DNA of 32,124 nucleotides, from the NCBI RefSeq assembly GCF_016613415.1, contig NZ_JACWCT010000110.1, positions 1 through 32,124 on the forward strand, written 5' to 3'. A model generated the notes under the pieces. That model did no database searches and was not told the DNA's origin. It saw nothing but the letters and a program-made list of their open reading frames with translations. The translations under genes and the position numbers were made by a program. This DNA is from Methylobacterium ajmalii. Its GTDB lineage: Bacteria; Pseudomonadota; Alphaproteobacteria; Rhizobiales; Beijerinckiaceae. Every line of letters begins with the position of its first letter. The stretch's first letter is position 1. Below, piece by piece: positions 8,845-16,868 of this stretch.

Positions 8845-10152
8845 ATGTTATCATTTGGCAGCGCTGGCACAATGGTAGTTTTGATCGGCACTACTAGGTG
8901 CCCACTAGATAGTACAAACCTACCTGATCTGCCGTCTGTAAAAAACAATATCGACGATCTAGCTTCAATTTTTAGAAATCCTGATATAATTGGAATTCCA
9001 GAGGATAACATTAAAATCATAATAGATTCCCCATCTAATACTAATATGTTATTAAAAATATCAGAAGCGGCCGAATGTGCAACTGACACTTTATTCATTT
9101 ATTACGCTGGACATGGTATAAAAACGACTGAAAGCGATGGTCTTTTTATAGTTGCGTCTGATACAACGGCTAAGCATTGCCATCTAAATGGAGTGGAGTT
9201 TGGAAAAATTAGAAGAATCATACATCAATCTCCAGCAGCTAAAAAAATTCTTATCTTCGATTGCTGCTACAGTGGCGAGATAAACTCAGAGGAAATGGGC
9301 GGATCACCATCAAGCATTGTTTCTAGCAATATCAATATCAGAGGTGTTTATTCCATTGCGTCGGCTCCACGTAACAGAGTAGCTTTCGCACCAAAATCTG
9401 AAAGATTCACTGCTTTTTCAAAGGAATTAATTACTGTATTGCGAGACGGAATAGATGATCTTGTCGAGTACATGACCCTTGACCTAGTCTATGAAAAGGT
9501 CAAAAGCCGAGTCAGTGAAAATCCGAATTTACCATCGCCCCAAAAAAAGGTCTTGCTAGACGTTGATGAGTTCGTCATTGCTAGGAATATTAATTTTTCT
9601 CAAAGTCCTTTTGCCCAATTGCGATCTTTAGAGATGAAATACAATCGACTCAAAGAGATCGTATCTAATCGTGATATCGAGCATAACTCTAAAACGAAAG
9701 AACTTGAAAATAGGATTTCTATGATGCAATTAAATATTGATTTGCTTGAAGAATTAAAAATAAGCAACGAAAATAAGATCGACAATTTTGAAAAAGAAGT
9801 AAATCAACAAAAATCTCCGACTTATTATCTAAATAAAGCCGCCTCAACGCCAGAATTTATAAATGTAATTGCTATTGTAAAAATATTTATTATAATCCTA
9901 GCAGTTTCAAGCTCGTCAACAATAATTCGAAAAATTATGTACGCCAACGGAGGCTTTGTCGAAAGTCATTACGCGATACTGGGATTGACACAATTATCAA
10001 TAAATATTTTATTGGCCCTTATCATAGCAATCAAATTTAGAAAGTTGCGTATAGTTACAAGCAAATCTAAGCGTCGAACTAGTATTGTATTGATTTGTAT
10101 ATACATTTCTACAGCTTTTATGTCGATTTTGCCTTTGACGTCAAAGATATAG
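8845..10152 (+). CDS. Caspase-like (C14) protease with coiled coil and C-terminal membrane helices
   Basis: 435 residues; ATG 8845 follows a GGGAAGG site. Residues 8-245 form a caspase/metacaspase fold. The catalytic dyad is His90 in LFIYYAGHGI and Cys141 in ILIFDCCYSG, and the N-terminal strand is MVVLIGTTRC. Residues about 258-322 are rich in Glu, Lys, Leu and Asn in heptad-like order and probably form a coiled coil. Hydrophobic stretches at about 339-360, 376-397 and 412-432 look like three membrane helices, so the protease would be tethered to the inner membrane. Caspase-fold proteases in bacteria often act as abortive-infection effectors. With the EACC1-like partner this one is probably a regulated suicide or defence effector. 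The trigger and the cleavage target are unknown. Confidence 0.85.
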   Translation: MLSFGSAGTMVVLIGTTRCPLDSTNLPDLPSVKNNIDDLASIFRNPDIIGIPEDNIKIIIDSPSNTNMLLKISEAAECATDTLFIYYAGHGIKTTESDGLFIVASDTTAKHCHLNGVEFGKIRRIIHQSPAAKKILIFDCCYSGEINSEEMGGSPSSIVSSNINIRGVYSIASAPRNRVAFAPKSERFTAFSKELITVLRDGIDDLVEYMTLDLVYEKVKSRVSENPNLPSPQKKVLLDVDEFVIARNINFSQSPFAQLRSLEMKYNRLKEIVSNRDIEHNSKTKELENRISMMQLNIDLLEELKISNENKIDNFEKEVNQQKSPTYYLNKAASTPEFINVIAIVKIFIIILAVSSSSTIIRKIMYANGGFVESHYAILGLTQLSINILLALIIAIKFRKLRIVTSKSKRRTSIVLICIYISTAFMSILPLTSKI

Positions 10153-10266
10153 TCCAATATTTGCGGGGTTATCTATATAATATTTGAGTAACTACATGAT
10201 TGTGCACTGTATCGCAACTCAAAAATGCGAAAATCTCTCGCCGCTCATGGTGATTATATTGCTGAC

Positions 10267-11040
10267 TTAAATGGGTGTTTTAGCGTTACAGTTGACAGCA
10301 TTGAGGATGGCTGCGGCTGACTTGGTTCAGACGAATGGCTTTGGCGTTTCGTTGTGCTCGGCGATGGTGCGGTTGATCGACGATCCCGCTGAAGCTGCCA
10401 CGTTTCAGCCTGCGCCGAGTCAGGGCGGAGAAGAAGCCCTCGACCGCGTTCATCCATGAGGCCGAGGTCGGGTTGAAGTGGAAGATCCAGCGCGGATGCC
10501 AGGCGAGCCAGGCCCGCACTTTCAGGTGCTTGTGCGTGCCATAGTTGTCCAGAATCGTGTGGATCAGTTTGACAGGCGTCACAGCCGCCTCGACAGTGTT
10601 GAGGAAGCGCAGGGACTCCTTGTAGCGGTGACGCTGCATGCATCGCCCGATCACGGTGTCCTCCAGTACGTCGAGCGCGGCAAACAGCGTCGTGGTGCCG
10701 TGGCGGATGTCGTCGTGGGTCCGGGTCTCGAGGCAACTTGGCGTGACGCTCGGCGCAAGCGGGTCCGTTCCAGGGCCTGGATCTGGCTCTTCTCATCGAG
10801 GGAGAGCACGACGGCATGGCGCGGCGGAGCCATATAGAGGCCGACGATGTCCTCGACCTCCTCGGCGAACGCTGGATTGTTCGATCCGTTCAAGCTGCGC
10901 ACTCGATGTGGCTGGAGACGATAGGCGTCCCAGATGCGCTGGCCCGACCGCAGGGAGATCCCGACGGCGCGCGCTAGGGCGCGACTTGTCCAGTAGGTGA
11001 CCTCTCCAGGCGGTTCGGTGCAAGTGAACGCGAGCTGCAT
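10267..11040 (-). pseudogene. IS630-family transposase, 5'-replaced and frameshifted
   Basis: A remnant of an IS630 transposase. The DDE residues are all still legible but in different frames: SLDEKSQIQAL, then TILDNYGTHKH, then MNAVEGFFSALTRRRLKRG. A first frameshift lies near 10765-10790, a second near 10383, and the last segment (AEHNETPKPFV) is cut by a TGA where the family has Trp. The N-terminal roughly 100 residues (DNA-binding part) are missing. Instead the frame begins with MQLAF, which is the fixK start inside the duplicated segment. No intact inverted-repeat pair can be defined, because the left end is lost. GC content is back at the genome level, so it is not part of the AT-rich cargo by composition. 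Confidence 0.88.
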
Positions 11041-11342
11041 CGGATCCCTTGTCAGGCGATCGTTCGGGCGGTCTTGACGAGGTCCATGGCTAGGCGATCG
11101 AGGACGGCGGCGACATTCCGGTTCGACGCGTAAGGGATTCTCCTTAGAGGCTATGCCAGTATGGCAGAATGCCAAGCTTCCCCCGCAGGAGCCGAAGCGT
11201 GGCAATAAGTCCAAGTGAGATAGGTTCTTAGGCCCGAGCGCGTCCGTATCCTGGACGCGTCCCAGGACCCGGGCGGTCGCGGTCCGGATCGCCCGGTCAG
11301 TAGGTCGGCGGGTCACTGAAAGTCATTGTGACAGACGCCTGC
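11030..11342. repeat. Direct repeat copy 2: relic of a fixK upstream region
   Basis: Bases 11030-11147 repeat 7996-8113 at 115 of 118 positions. They are followed by an 80-base segment (11148-11227) absent from copy 1. Then comes 11228-11342, which aligns with 8114-8216 at clearly lower identity (shared blocks include GCGTCCG, GCCCGGTC and AGACGCCTGC). The bases CTTAG or TTAG occur at both edges of the extra 80 bases. The near-identical part ends in the first codons of fixK, joined directly to the transposase remnant. The remaining bases, 11343-11416, up to the DUF2254 stop show nothing I can name. Confidence 0.88.
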
Positions 11343-11416
11343 GGATTGCGAATTGCATCAGGCAGGAGGCCCGGCCGGACGGCATGCGGGGAAAGCGCTC
11401 TCCGGCGGGGCGAGCC

Positions 11417-12832
11417 TTACGACGTCGTCCCGGGCACCCGGGTCGAGCGCGAGTTCAGCTTGCCCAGGCTGCCCGCAAGCGCGGCGGATGCCCTGGCGAC
11501 CTCCTCGGCCACGCTCCGAAAGCCGCGTTCCTCCAGGGCCGAGGCCAGGTCGTGCAGGGCGGCGTCGAGCTGCCGCGTCAGGACGTGCTCGCCCAGGCTC
11601 GACAGTGCCCGGTGGGCGACATCCGCCAGTCTCTCGGCCGTCGGCCCCTCGACGTGGCGCAGCAGGATGGCGAGCGTGGCGACCGCCTCGGTCAGGGTCT
11701 GGGACTGGATCGACTCGGAGGCGACGACGATCACGGCTTCCAGGGCGTCGGTCGCGATGACCGGTGCGGCGTCGCCGTAGACGATGCGGGACCCGGCATC
11801 GCCCCGGATCTCGATTTCGCCGCGGCTCCACCGCGCGATGATGTCCCGCAGCGCCTGGATCACCGTGAGGCCGGGATTGGGATTGGATTTCGCGGTCGAG
11901 ACGGAGGTCCAGGCGATGGTCGCGAGCTGATGCAGGCCGTAGGCGGTGCTCGTCTGGAGATCGCGCCCGTCGTCATACGCGAAGGCGGCGAGCGTCTCGT
12001 CGGCGATGCGCTCGCACGCCTGCGCGTCCAGGACGGCGCCGGGGCCGCACCGGAGCCGGCACACCGGATCGCCGACGGCGCGATACGTCCCGAGGGCGAT
12101 CAGGACCTCGACCTCGACGTCGCCAGCGCGCTCCAGGGCCCGCTCGACCCGGGCGAGGTCGAGCCCGACGACGTAGCCGTTCTCCCGGGAGCGGACGAGG
12201 GCGCGGTCGGCCCAGTCGCGGCGCGTCGTCCTGCGGGTCGCGGCCAGCACGTCGAGATCCGCACCGCGCGCTTCGAGCACCTTGTCGTGGATGAACTGGA
12301 TGATCTGTTCCGGCCGCATCTGGTCGATCGTGTTGTAGATCATCACGATGATCAGGCACAGGGCCAGGGCCGTGAGCAACAGGCTGAGCGCCGCCGCGAA
12401 GACCGGGCGGTGATAGTCGGTGTTCGTCACCAGCGTCGTCAGCACGAAGACCGACAGGCCGACGAAGTAGCCGAAATAGAGCTGGTTGGTCCGGCGCGCC
12501 ATGAACTGGTCGGTGACCTGCGCCGTCAGGGCGCCCGCGCCCTGCTGCACGGCGAGGAGCAGGAGAGAGAAGGTGATCGAGGTGACCGTGACGATGCTCG
12601 ACGCCACGGTCGCGAGCAGGCTGCCCAGGGCCGCGCGATCCCCCATCAGGGCCCCGAGCCAGGCAAAGCCGCGGGGCGCGCGATCGCCGGACCACGACCC
12701 GTCCGCCAGGTAGACTAGGGCACTGAGGCCGACGAATCCGAGCACCGTGGCGAGCGGCAGAGCCAGGAACTGCCGGAACGACCGCCGGATCGCGCTGACG
12801 AGCCGGTTCGGGACCGATGCAATGGTCTTCAT
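11417..12832 (-). CDS. DUF2254 family membrane protein
   Basis: A 471-residue inner-membrane protein of the DUF2254 family; its function is unknown. N-terminal hydrophobic helices are visible near residues 22-43, 70-95, 115-137 and 143-167, including VASSIVTVTSITFSLLLLAV and YFGYFVGLSVFVLTTLV. The family-typical GALTAQVTDQFMARRTNQ segment lies between them. The long C-terminal half is soluble and would face the cytoplasm or periplasm. Length is normal for the family. No ribosome site stands out before ATG 12832. It is transcribed in the same direction as the receiver gene 87 bases upstream, so it could be carried on the same low-oxygen transcript. This is only inference. Confidence 0.85.
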   Translation of the reverse strand: MKTIASVPNRLVSAIRRSFRQFLALPLATVLGFVGLSALVYLADGSWSGDRAPRGFAWLGALMGDRAALGSLLATVASSIVTVTSITFSLLLLAVQQGAGALTAQVTDQFMARRTNQLYFGYFVGLSVFVLTTLVTNTDYHRPVFAAALSLLLTALALCLIIVMIYNTIDQMRPEQIIQFIHDKVLEARGADLDVLAATRRTTRRDWADRALVRSRENGYVVGLDLARVERALERAGDVEVEVLIALGTYRAVGDPVCRLRCGPGAVLDAQACERIADETLAAFAYDDGRDLQTSTAYGLHQLATIAWTSVSTAKSNPNPGLTVIQALRDIIARWSRGEIEIRGDAGSRIVYGDAAPVIATDALEAVIVVASESIQSQTLTEAVATLAILLRHVEGPTAERLADVAHRALSSLGEHVLTRQLDAALHDLASALEERGFRSVAEEVARASAALAGSLGKLNSRSTRVPGTTS

Positions 12833-12919
12833 CGACGAATGTTACCACGAGGCGATGCGCATCCGGGCACGGTAGCACGGGCCGCGCGGACCGAACCTCC
12901 GCCGCGCGTCCCGCGCCCC

Positions 12920-13297
12920 TCACGCCGAGGCGGACAGCGCGTCGTGGATGCCGGCGAGCAGCGACCCGTCCTCGAAGGGCTTCTCCACCACCTGTCGGAA
13001 GCCGGCCCTGGCGGCGCGGTGGCGCAGCTCCTCGGTGAGGCGGCCGGTGACCAGGATGGCGGGCAGGCCGACGCGCCGGGCGCGCAGGCGCCCGACCAGC
13101 TCGACCCCGTCCATGCCCGGCATGTGGTAGTCGACGACGAGGCACCCGGACCGGGGCAGCCCCGCCTCGCCGAGCAGGTGGCCGGCATCCTCGTAGAGGC
13201 GCACGTCGAGCCCTTCGAGCTCGAGGGCGAATTTGAGCGAGCGTCGGACGGCCTCGTCGTCGTCGACGACGAGGACCGGTCCCGTCGGAGCGGGCAT
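12920..13297 (-). CDS. Single-domain response regulator, FixT-like candidate
   Basis: A stand-alone 125-residue receiver without an output domain. It has the acidic pocket VVDDDEAV, acceptor Asp56 in CLVVDYHMPGMDG, Thr in ILVTGR and Lys in VEKPFEDG, so it should be phosphorylatable. It is most like FixJ-type receivers. ATG 13297 follows an AAGG site. A TTGA-N6-TCAA box is centred about 61 bases upstream of the start codon, so it is probably FixK-controlled. In Caulobacter and Sinorhizobium a FixK-dependent single-domain protein, FixT, inhibits FixL; by context this gene could play that part or act as a phosphate sink. Alternative: a receiver for another kinase. Confidence 0.85.
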   Translation of the reverse strand: MPAPTGPVLVVDDDEAVRRSLKFALELEGLDVRLYEDAGHLLGEAGLPRSGCLVVDYHMPGMDGVELVGRLRARRVGLPAILVTGRLTEELRHRAARAGFRQVVEKPFEDGSLLAGIHDALSASA

Positions 13298-13351
13298 GGC
13301 GGCCTTGGACCCTGTCTTGCCGTATCGTGGCCCGGCCCGCCGCGGGCCGCC

Positions 13352-13365
13352 TTGATCTCGCTCAA
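13352..13365 (-). promoter_or_regulatory. FixK/FNR-type operator before the receiver gene
   Basis: TTGATCTCGCTCAA has both perfect half-sites of the TTGA-N6-TCAA consensus. It overlaps the last codons of the CBS gene. If FixK acts at the classical -41.5 position, transcription on the minus strand would begin near 13317, leaving about a 20-base leader before ATG 13297. The box is symmetric, so direction is inferred from the neighbours. Confidence 0.7.
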
Positions 13366-13835
13366 GCGGTCGCGGTCGCCGCGCCGGGTGCCCGCCCCGC
13401 GCCGGGCGGGATGTCTCGCAGGGAGATCATCCCGACCACCTCGCCACCCCGCATCACCGGCAGGTGCCGGAACCCGCCGGCACGCATCAGAGCGTGCGCC
13501 TCCACGAGGCTCGCCTCGGCGGCGATCGTCCGGGGATCGCGGGTCATCACCTCGCGCACCAGGGTCAGGTGCGGGTCGCGGTGGCCGGCGATCACCCGCA
13601 CCGCCACGTCCCGTTCGGTGACGATGCCGACGAGGCGGCGTCCCTCGACCACCGCCAGGGCGCCGATGCCGCGGTCCCGCATGAGGTGGCACGCGCTCGC
13701 CACCGTGAAGCCGCCGCTCACCCCGCACAGGGAACGGTCGGCGAGGAAGGCCTGGACGGTGGTCTCGGGCAGGATCGTCTCGGGCGGGATCGTCTCGGGG
13801 AGAAACGTCTCGGAGAGGGGGGACGCGTCGGTCAC
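13362..13835 (-). CDS. Tandem CBS-domain protein
   Basis: 157 residues from GTG 13835, chosen because GGAG lies eight bases upstream and because it clears the ccoS stop by 40 bases. It has two CBS motifs: ACHLMRDRGIGALAVVEGRR followed by LVGIVTERDVAVRV, and AHALMRAGGFRHLPVMRGGE followed by VVGMISLRDI. Such pairs bind adenine nucleotides and act as energy sensors. The N-terminus carries a 15-bp tandem repeat at 13762-13817 coding for a PET-containing pentapeptide repeat. It is the last gene after ccoGHIS in the same direction and is probably co-transcribed. What it regulates is unknown. Confidence 0.82.
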   Translation of the reverse strand: MTDASPLSETFLPETIPPETILPETTVQAFLADRSLCGVSGGFTVASACHLMRDRGIGALAVVEGRRLVGIVTERDVAVRVIAGHRDPHLTLVREVMTRDPRTIAAEASLVEAHALMRAGGFRHLPVMRGGEVVGMISLRDIPPGAGRAPGAATATA

Positions 13836-13875
13836 GGGGCTGCTCCGGTGGCGTGGAGGGAAGGAGCGGGACCGC

Positions 13876-14013
13876 TCAGTCGTCCGACCGGGCCCGCATC
13901 TCGGCACCCTCGATGTCGTCGTACTGGCCGGACCGCAGCGCCCACAGGAAGGCGCAAAGGCCGAGGCCGCCGAGGCCGAGGGCGATCGGGATGACGAGGA
14001 GAAGCACGGCCAT
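13876..14013 (-). CDS. ccoS: CcoS, cbb3 oxidase assembly protein
   Basis: A tiny 45-residue membrane protein, from ATG 14013 to TGA 13876. It reads MAVLLLVIPIALGLGG with a single N-terminal helix, then FLWALRSGQYDDIEGAEMRA. The WALRSGQYDD segment is the hallmark of CcoS/FixS. It sits 18 bases after ccoI in the usual ccoGHIS order. It is needed for cofactor insertion into cbb3-type cytochrome oxidase in other bacteria. Confidence 0.93.
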   Translation of the reverse strand: MAVLLLVIPIALGLGGLGLCAFLWALRSGQYDDIEGAEMRARSDD

Positions 14014-14031
14014 GACGGGATCCGGGAGCGC

Positions 14032-16353
14032 TCAGGGGACGAGGACGGCCGGGATCGCCGGTGCCGGGCCGGACTCCCCGGACGGGAGAGACGGCGCCGG
14101 CCGCGGCCGGCCCCGGGCGCGCAGGGCGTTCAGCGTGACGACGACCGAGGAGCCCGACATCGCCAGCGCGGCGATGAGCGGCGTGAGGAGCCCCGCGGCG
14201 GCGAGCGGCACCGCGACGAGGTTGTAGGCGCCGGCGAGCCACAGGTTCTCCATCATCAGGCGCCGGGCGCGCGCGCCCACCGCGAGCACCGCGAGCACCG
14301 GGGCGAGGCCGCGGCCGAGGAAGAGCGCGTCGGCGGCGGCCTGGCTCACATGGGCGGCGGTGACCGGCGAGAGCGAGGCGTGGGCGGCGGCGAGCGCCGG
14401 CGCGTCGTTCAGGCCGTCGCCGACCATCAGCACCCGCCGGCCGGCGCGGCCGAGCGCCTCGATCCGGGCAATCTTGTCCTGCGGCGAGAGGCCGGCCTCC
14501 CACTCGGCCACGCCGAGACGGGCCGCGACCGCGGCGACCGCGCTCGCCCGGTCCCCCGACAGGACCGCGACCCGGCGCCCCTGCGCCCGCAGCGCCGCCA
14601 CCACCTCGACCGCGTCCGGGCGCAGCGCCTGGGCGACCGGGTAGGCGACCGGTTCCCCCGCTCCGGCGCGAAAGCAGATCACGGAGGCCTCCGGCGCGGC
14701 CGCGAGCGCCGCCGCGGCCTGCGCCTCGGCGCTGCAGAAGGCCGGGGAGCCGAGGCGCAGCTCGACGCCGTCGACCACGGCCCGGACGCCGAGGCCGGCC
14801 GCTTCCTGCGCCCCGGGATAGGGCTCGGCGCCGTCGGCGGCCCGCGCCAGCGCCGCGGCCATCGGGTGGCGGCTCGACAGGGCGAGGCGGGCGGCCCGTC
14901 CGAGCGTCGCGTCGTCGCCCGCCGTCGCGACGAGGACCGGCTCGGGCAGCGTCAGCGTGCCGGTCTTGTCGAACACCACGGTGTCGATCCGGCCCAGCCT
15001 CTCCAGGGCGGAGCCGTCGTTGAGGAGAACGCCGTCGCGAAACAGCGCGCCCGCGGCGACGACCTGGACGGCGGGAATCGCGAGGCCGAGCGCGCAGGGA
15101 CAGGTGACGACGAGCACCGCGACGGCGGCCAGCAGCGCGGCGTGCGGCCCGGCCCCGGCGAGGAGCCAGCCCGCACCCGTCAGCGCGGCGGCCGCGTGGA
15201 CCAGCGGCACGTAGAGCCGGGTGGCCCGGTCGGAGAGCACCATGATGCGCGAGCGGGCCTCGAGCGCGCGGCGCATCAGCGCCTCGACCTCGTCGAGAAA
15301 GCTCGCCCCGGCCGCCGCCGTGACGGCGACGACGAGGGCGCCGTCGCCGTTGAGGGCGCCGGCCGGGACGCGGGCGCCCTCCCCGACCGCCACCGGCACG
15401 GTCTCGCCGGTGACGAGGCTCGCATCGATCTCCGATCGCCCGCGCTCGATCCGGCCGTCCATCGGCACCCGCTCGCCCGGGCGCACCAGCACGCGGGCGC
15501 CGGGCGCGATCTCGCCGAGCGGCACGTCGCGCACCGAGCCGTCGGCCTCGATCCGCGCCGCGGTCTCGCAGCGCAGGGCCGCGAGGTTCTCGGCCAGGGC
15601 CCGGGTCCGCCGCCGCATCGCCTGTTCGAGCACCCGCCCGATCAGCAGGAAGAACAGCAGCATGATCGCGCCGTCGAAATAGGCGTGGGTCGCGCCCAGA
15701 GCCGTCTCGACCACCGACATGACGAGGGTCAGCACCACTCCGAGCGTGATGGGGAAATCCATCGTGATCCGCCCGACCCGCAGGCCGCGGAGCGCTCCTT
15801 CGTAGAAAGGCCGCCCGGCATAGGCCGCCGCCGGCAGGGCGACGAGCGCCTGGATCCAGTGGAAGAGGTCGCGGTTCTCCGGCGTCATGTCGGAGACGCT
15901 GCCGGCCCAGACCGAGATCGCCAGCAGCATCACGTTCATCGAGGCGAAGCCCGCCACCGCCAGGGCGCGGATCAGCCGCTCGCTCTCCGCCGCCTCGGCA
16001 TCGGCCGGCCGGCGCGGGTCGAAGGGATGGGCGGCGTAGCCGAGGGCGGCGAGCCGCAACCGGATCGCCTCGACATCCGCCGCGGCGTCCGGTGCCCACT
16101 CCACCGCGAGGCGCCGCTCGGTGAGGTTGAGCCGCGCCAACGCCACGCCCGGCACTTCCGCCAAGCCGCGCTCGATGGCCGACAGGCAGGCGGCGCAGCG
16201 CACGCCCTCGACGGCGAATTCCGCCCGCGCCGCCCCCGCGTGGCTCCGGGTGACGAAGGCGTCGTAGTTGCGTCCGAGAGAGGGGCGGGTGTTCGCCTCG
16301 CTCCAGGCGGCATGGGCCTCGACATAGGCGAGCGCCGCATCGGTGCAGCACAT
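14032..16353 (-). CDS. ccoI: CcoI/FixI copper-exporting P-type ATPase
   Basis: A 773-residue inner-membrane heavy-metal ATPase of the type that supplies copper for cbb3 oxidase. There is an N-terminal metal-binding domain with GVRCAACLSAIE near residue 50. Transport motif CPC lies near residue 416 (VTCPCALGLAIP), phosphorylation motif DKTGTLT near 460, and the hinge MVGDGLNDAPAL near the C-terminus. An actuator TGE is visible in SLVTGETVPV. Start ATG 16353 follows GAGGGGAGC. The N-terminal MCCTDAAL with a Cys pair is common in this subfamily. It follows ccoH by 13 bases. Confidence 0.93.
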   Translation of the reverse strand: MCCTDAALAYVEAHAAWSEANTRPSLGRNYDAFVTRSHAGAARAEFAVEGVRCAACLSAIERGLAEVPGVALARLNLTERRLAVEWAPDAAADVEAIRLRLAALGYAAHPFDPRRPADAEAAESERLIRALAVAGFASMNVMLLAISVWAGSVSDMTPENRDLFHWIQALVALPAAAYAGRPFYEGALRGLRVGRITMDFPITLGVVLTLVMSVVETALGATHAYFDGAIMLLFFLLIGRVLEQAMRRRTRALAENLAALRCETAARIEADGSVRDVPLGEIAPGARVLVRPGERVPMDGRIERGRSEIDASLVTGETVPVAVGEGARVPAGALNGDGALVVAVTAAAGASFLDEVEALMRRALEARSRIMVLSDRATRLYVPLVHAAAALTGAGWLLAGAGPHAALLAAVAVLVVTCPCALGLAIPAVQVVAAGALFRDGVLLNDGSALERLGRIDTVVFDKTGTLTLPEPVLVATAGDDATLGRAARLALSSRHPMAAALARAADGAEPYPGAQEAAGLGVRAVVDGVELRLGSPAFCSAEAQAAAALAAAPEASVICFRAGAGEPVAYPVAQALRPDAVEVVAALRAQGRRVAVLSGDRASAVAAVAARLGVAEWEAGLSPQDKIARIEALGRAGRRVLMVGDGLNDAPALAAAHASLSPVTAAHVSQAAADALFLGRGLAPVLAVLAVGARARRLMMENLWLAGAYNLVAVPLAAAGLLTPLIAALAMSGSSVVVTLNALRARGRPRPAPSLPSGESGPAPAIPAVLVP

Positions 16354-16366
16354 CGGACCGCTCCCC

Positions 16367-16864
16367 TCACTCGACGGTGAGGCGGCGCTCGCGCCGCAGC
16401 TCGACCCCGTCCGGCCCCGTCACCTCGACGACGAGGCGCCACTGGCCGGGGGGCAGCGCGTCGAGCCCGCCCGCATAGGTGCCGGGGGCGCCGGCCGCGA
16501 GGGGAAGGACCTGATCGAGGCGGGCATCGGTCGGGCGCTCCAGCCGGGCGCGCAGATCCTTGCCCGGGAGGGGGGTGCCGTCGGGGCCGCGCAGGGAGAC
16601 GGTCAGGCGCGCGCCGGCCCCGTCCCGCGCGAGCGCGCTGTCGAGCCTCCAGTGCCGGGCGCCCTGGGCCCGGGCGCGGGCGAGTTCCGCGGCGTAGACC
16701 TGTCCGGCATGGTAGGGCGAAGCCGCCTCCAGTCCCGTGAAGGTGCGGAGCGCCGAGGAGACCAGGACGGCATCGGCCGCCGCGATGGTGGCGAAGAAGC
16801 CGGCGAAGGCGAGGAGGACGTGCCGCCCGGTCAGGCGGAACGGGGAGACGGGATGGGCCTGCAT
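16367..16864 (-). CDS. ccoH: CcoH/FixH cbb3 oxidase assembly protein
   Basis: 165 residues from ATG 16864, four bases after the ccoG stop. It has a single N-terminal membrane helix (about residues 14-36, HVLLAFAGFFATIAAADAVL) followed by a periplasmic domain with the FixH pattern TGLEAASPYHAGQVYAAELA and a C-terminal beta-rich part ending GQWRLVVEVTGPDG. It is required for maturation or stability of cbb3 oxidase in other species. A much longer open frame continues upstream inside ccoG; that extension is a shadow, because the family N-terminus begins here. Confidence 0.9.
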   Translation of the reverse strand: MQAHPVSPFRLTGRHVLLAFAGFFATIAAADAVLVSSALRTFTGLEAASPYHAGQVYAAELARARAQGARHWRLDSALARDGAGARLTVSLRGPDGTPLPGKDLRARLERPTDARLDQVLPLAAGAPGTYAGGLDALPPGQWRLVVEVTGPDGVELRRERRLTVE

Positions 16865-16868
16865 GGTC

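Larger units (their letters stand above)
8217..10266. other. AT-rich accessory island carrying an EACC1-caspase module
   Basis: Base composition changes abruptly near 8263 from the strongly GC-rich surroundings to AT-rich DNA, and changes back near 10270. Codon use in the three genes inside (many AAA, ATA, TTA and AAT codons) is unlike any other gene in the window. The island is bounded by the two fixK-upstream repeats and, on the right, by a broken IS630 transposase. No integrase, tRNA or clear attachment core is visible. Bases 8217-8268 and 10153-10266 hold no gene that I can support. Horizontal transfer is inferred from composition and flanking structure. Confidence 0.85.

Noticed and set aside
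8217..11029. Island as an integrase-driven genomic island with att sites
   Set aside because: No integrase, no tRNA target and the flanking repeat includes coding sequence of fixK; recombination between paralogous regions or IS activity fits better, though it is not proved.
13327..16380. A 1017-codon open frame on the plus strand opposite ccoI, ccoS and the CBS gene
   Set aside because: Its protein is dominated by Arg, Gly, Ala, Asp and His in the way antisense frames of GC-rich genes are; the minus strand holds clear ccoI and ccoS motifs.
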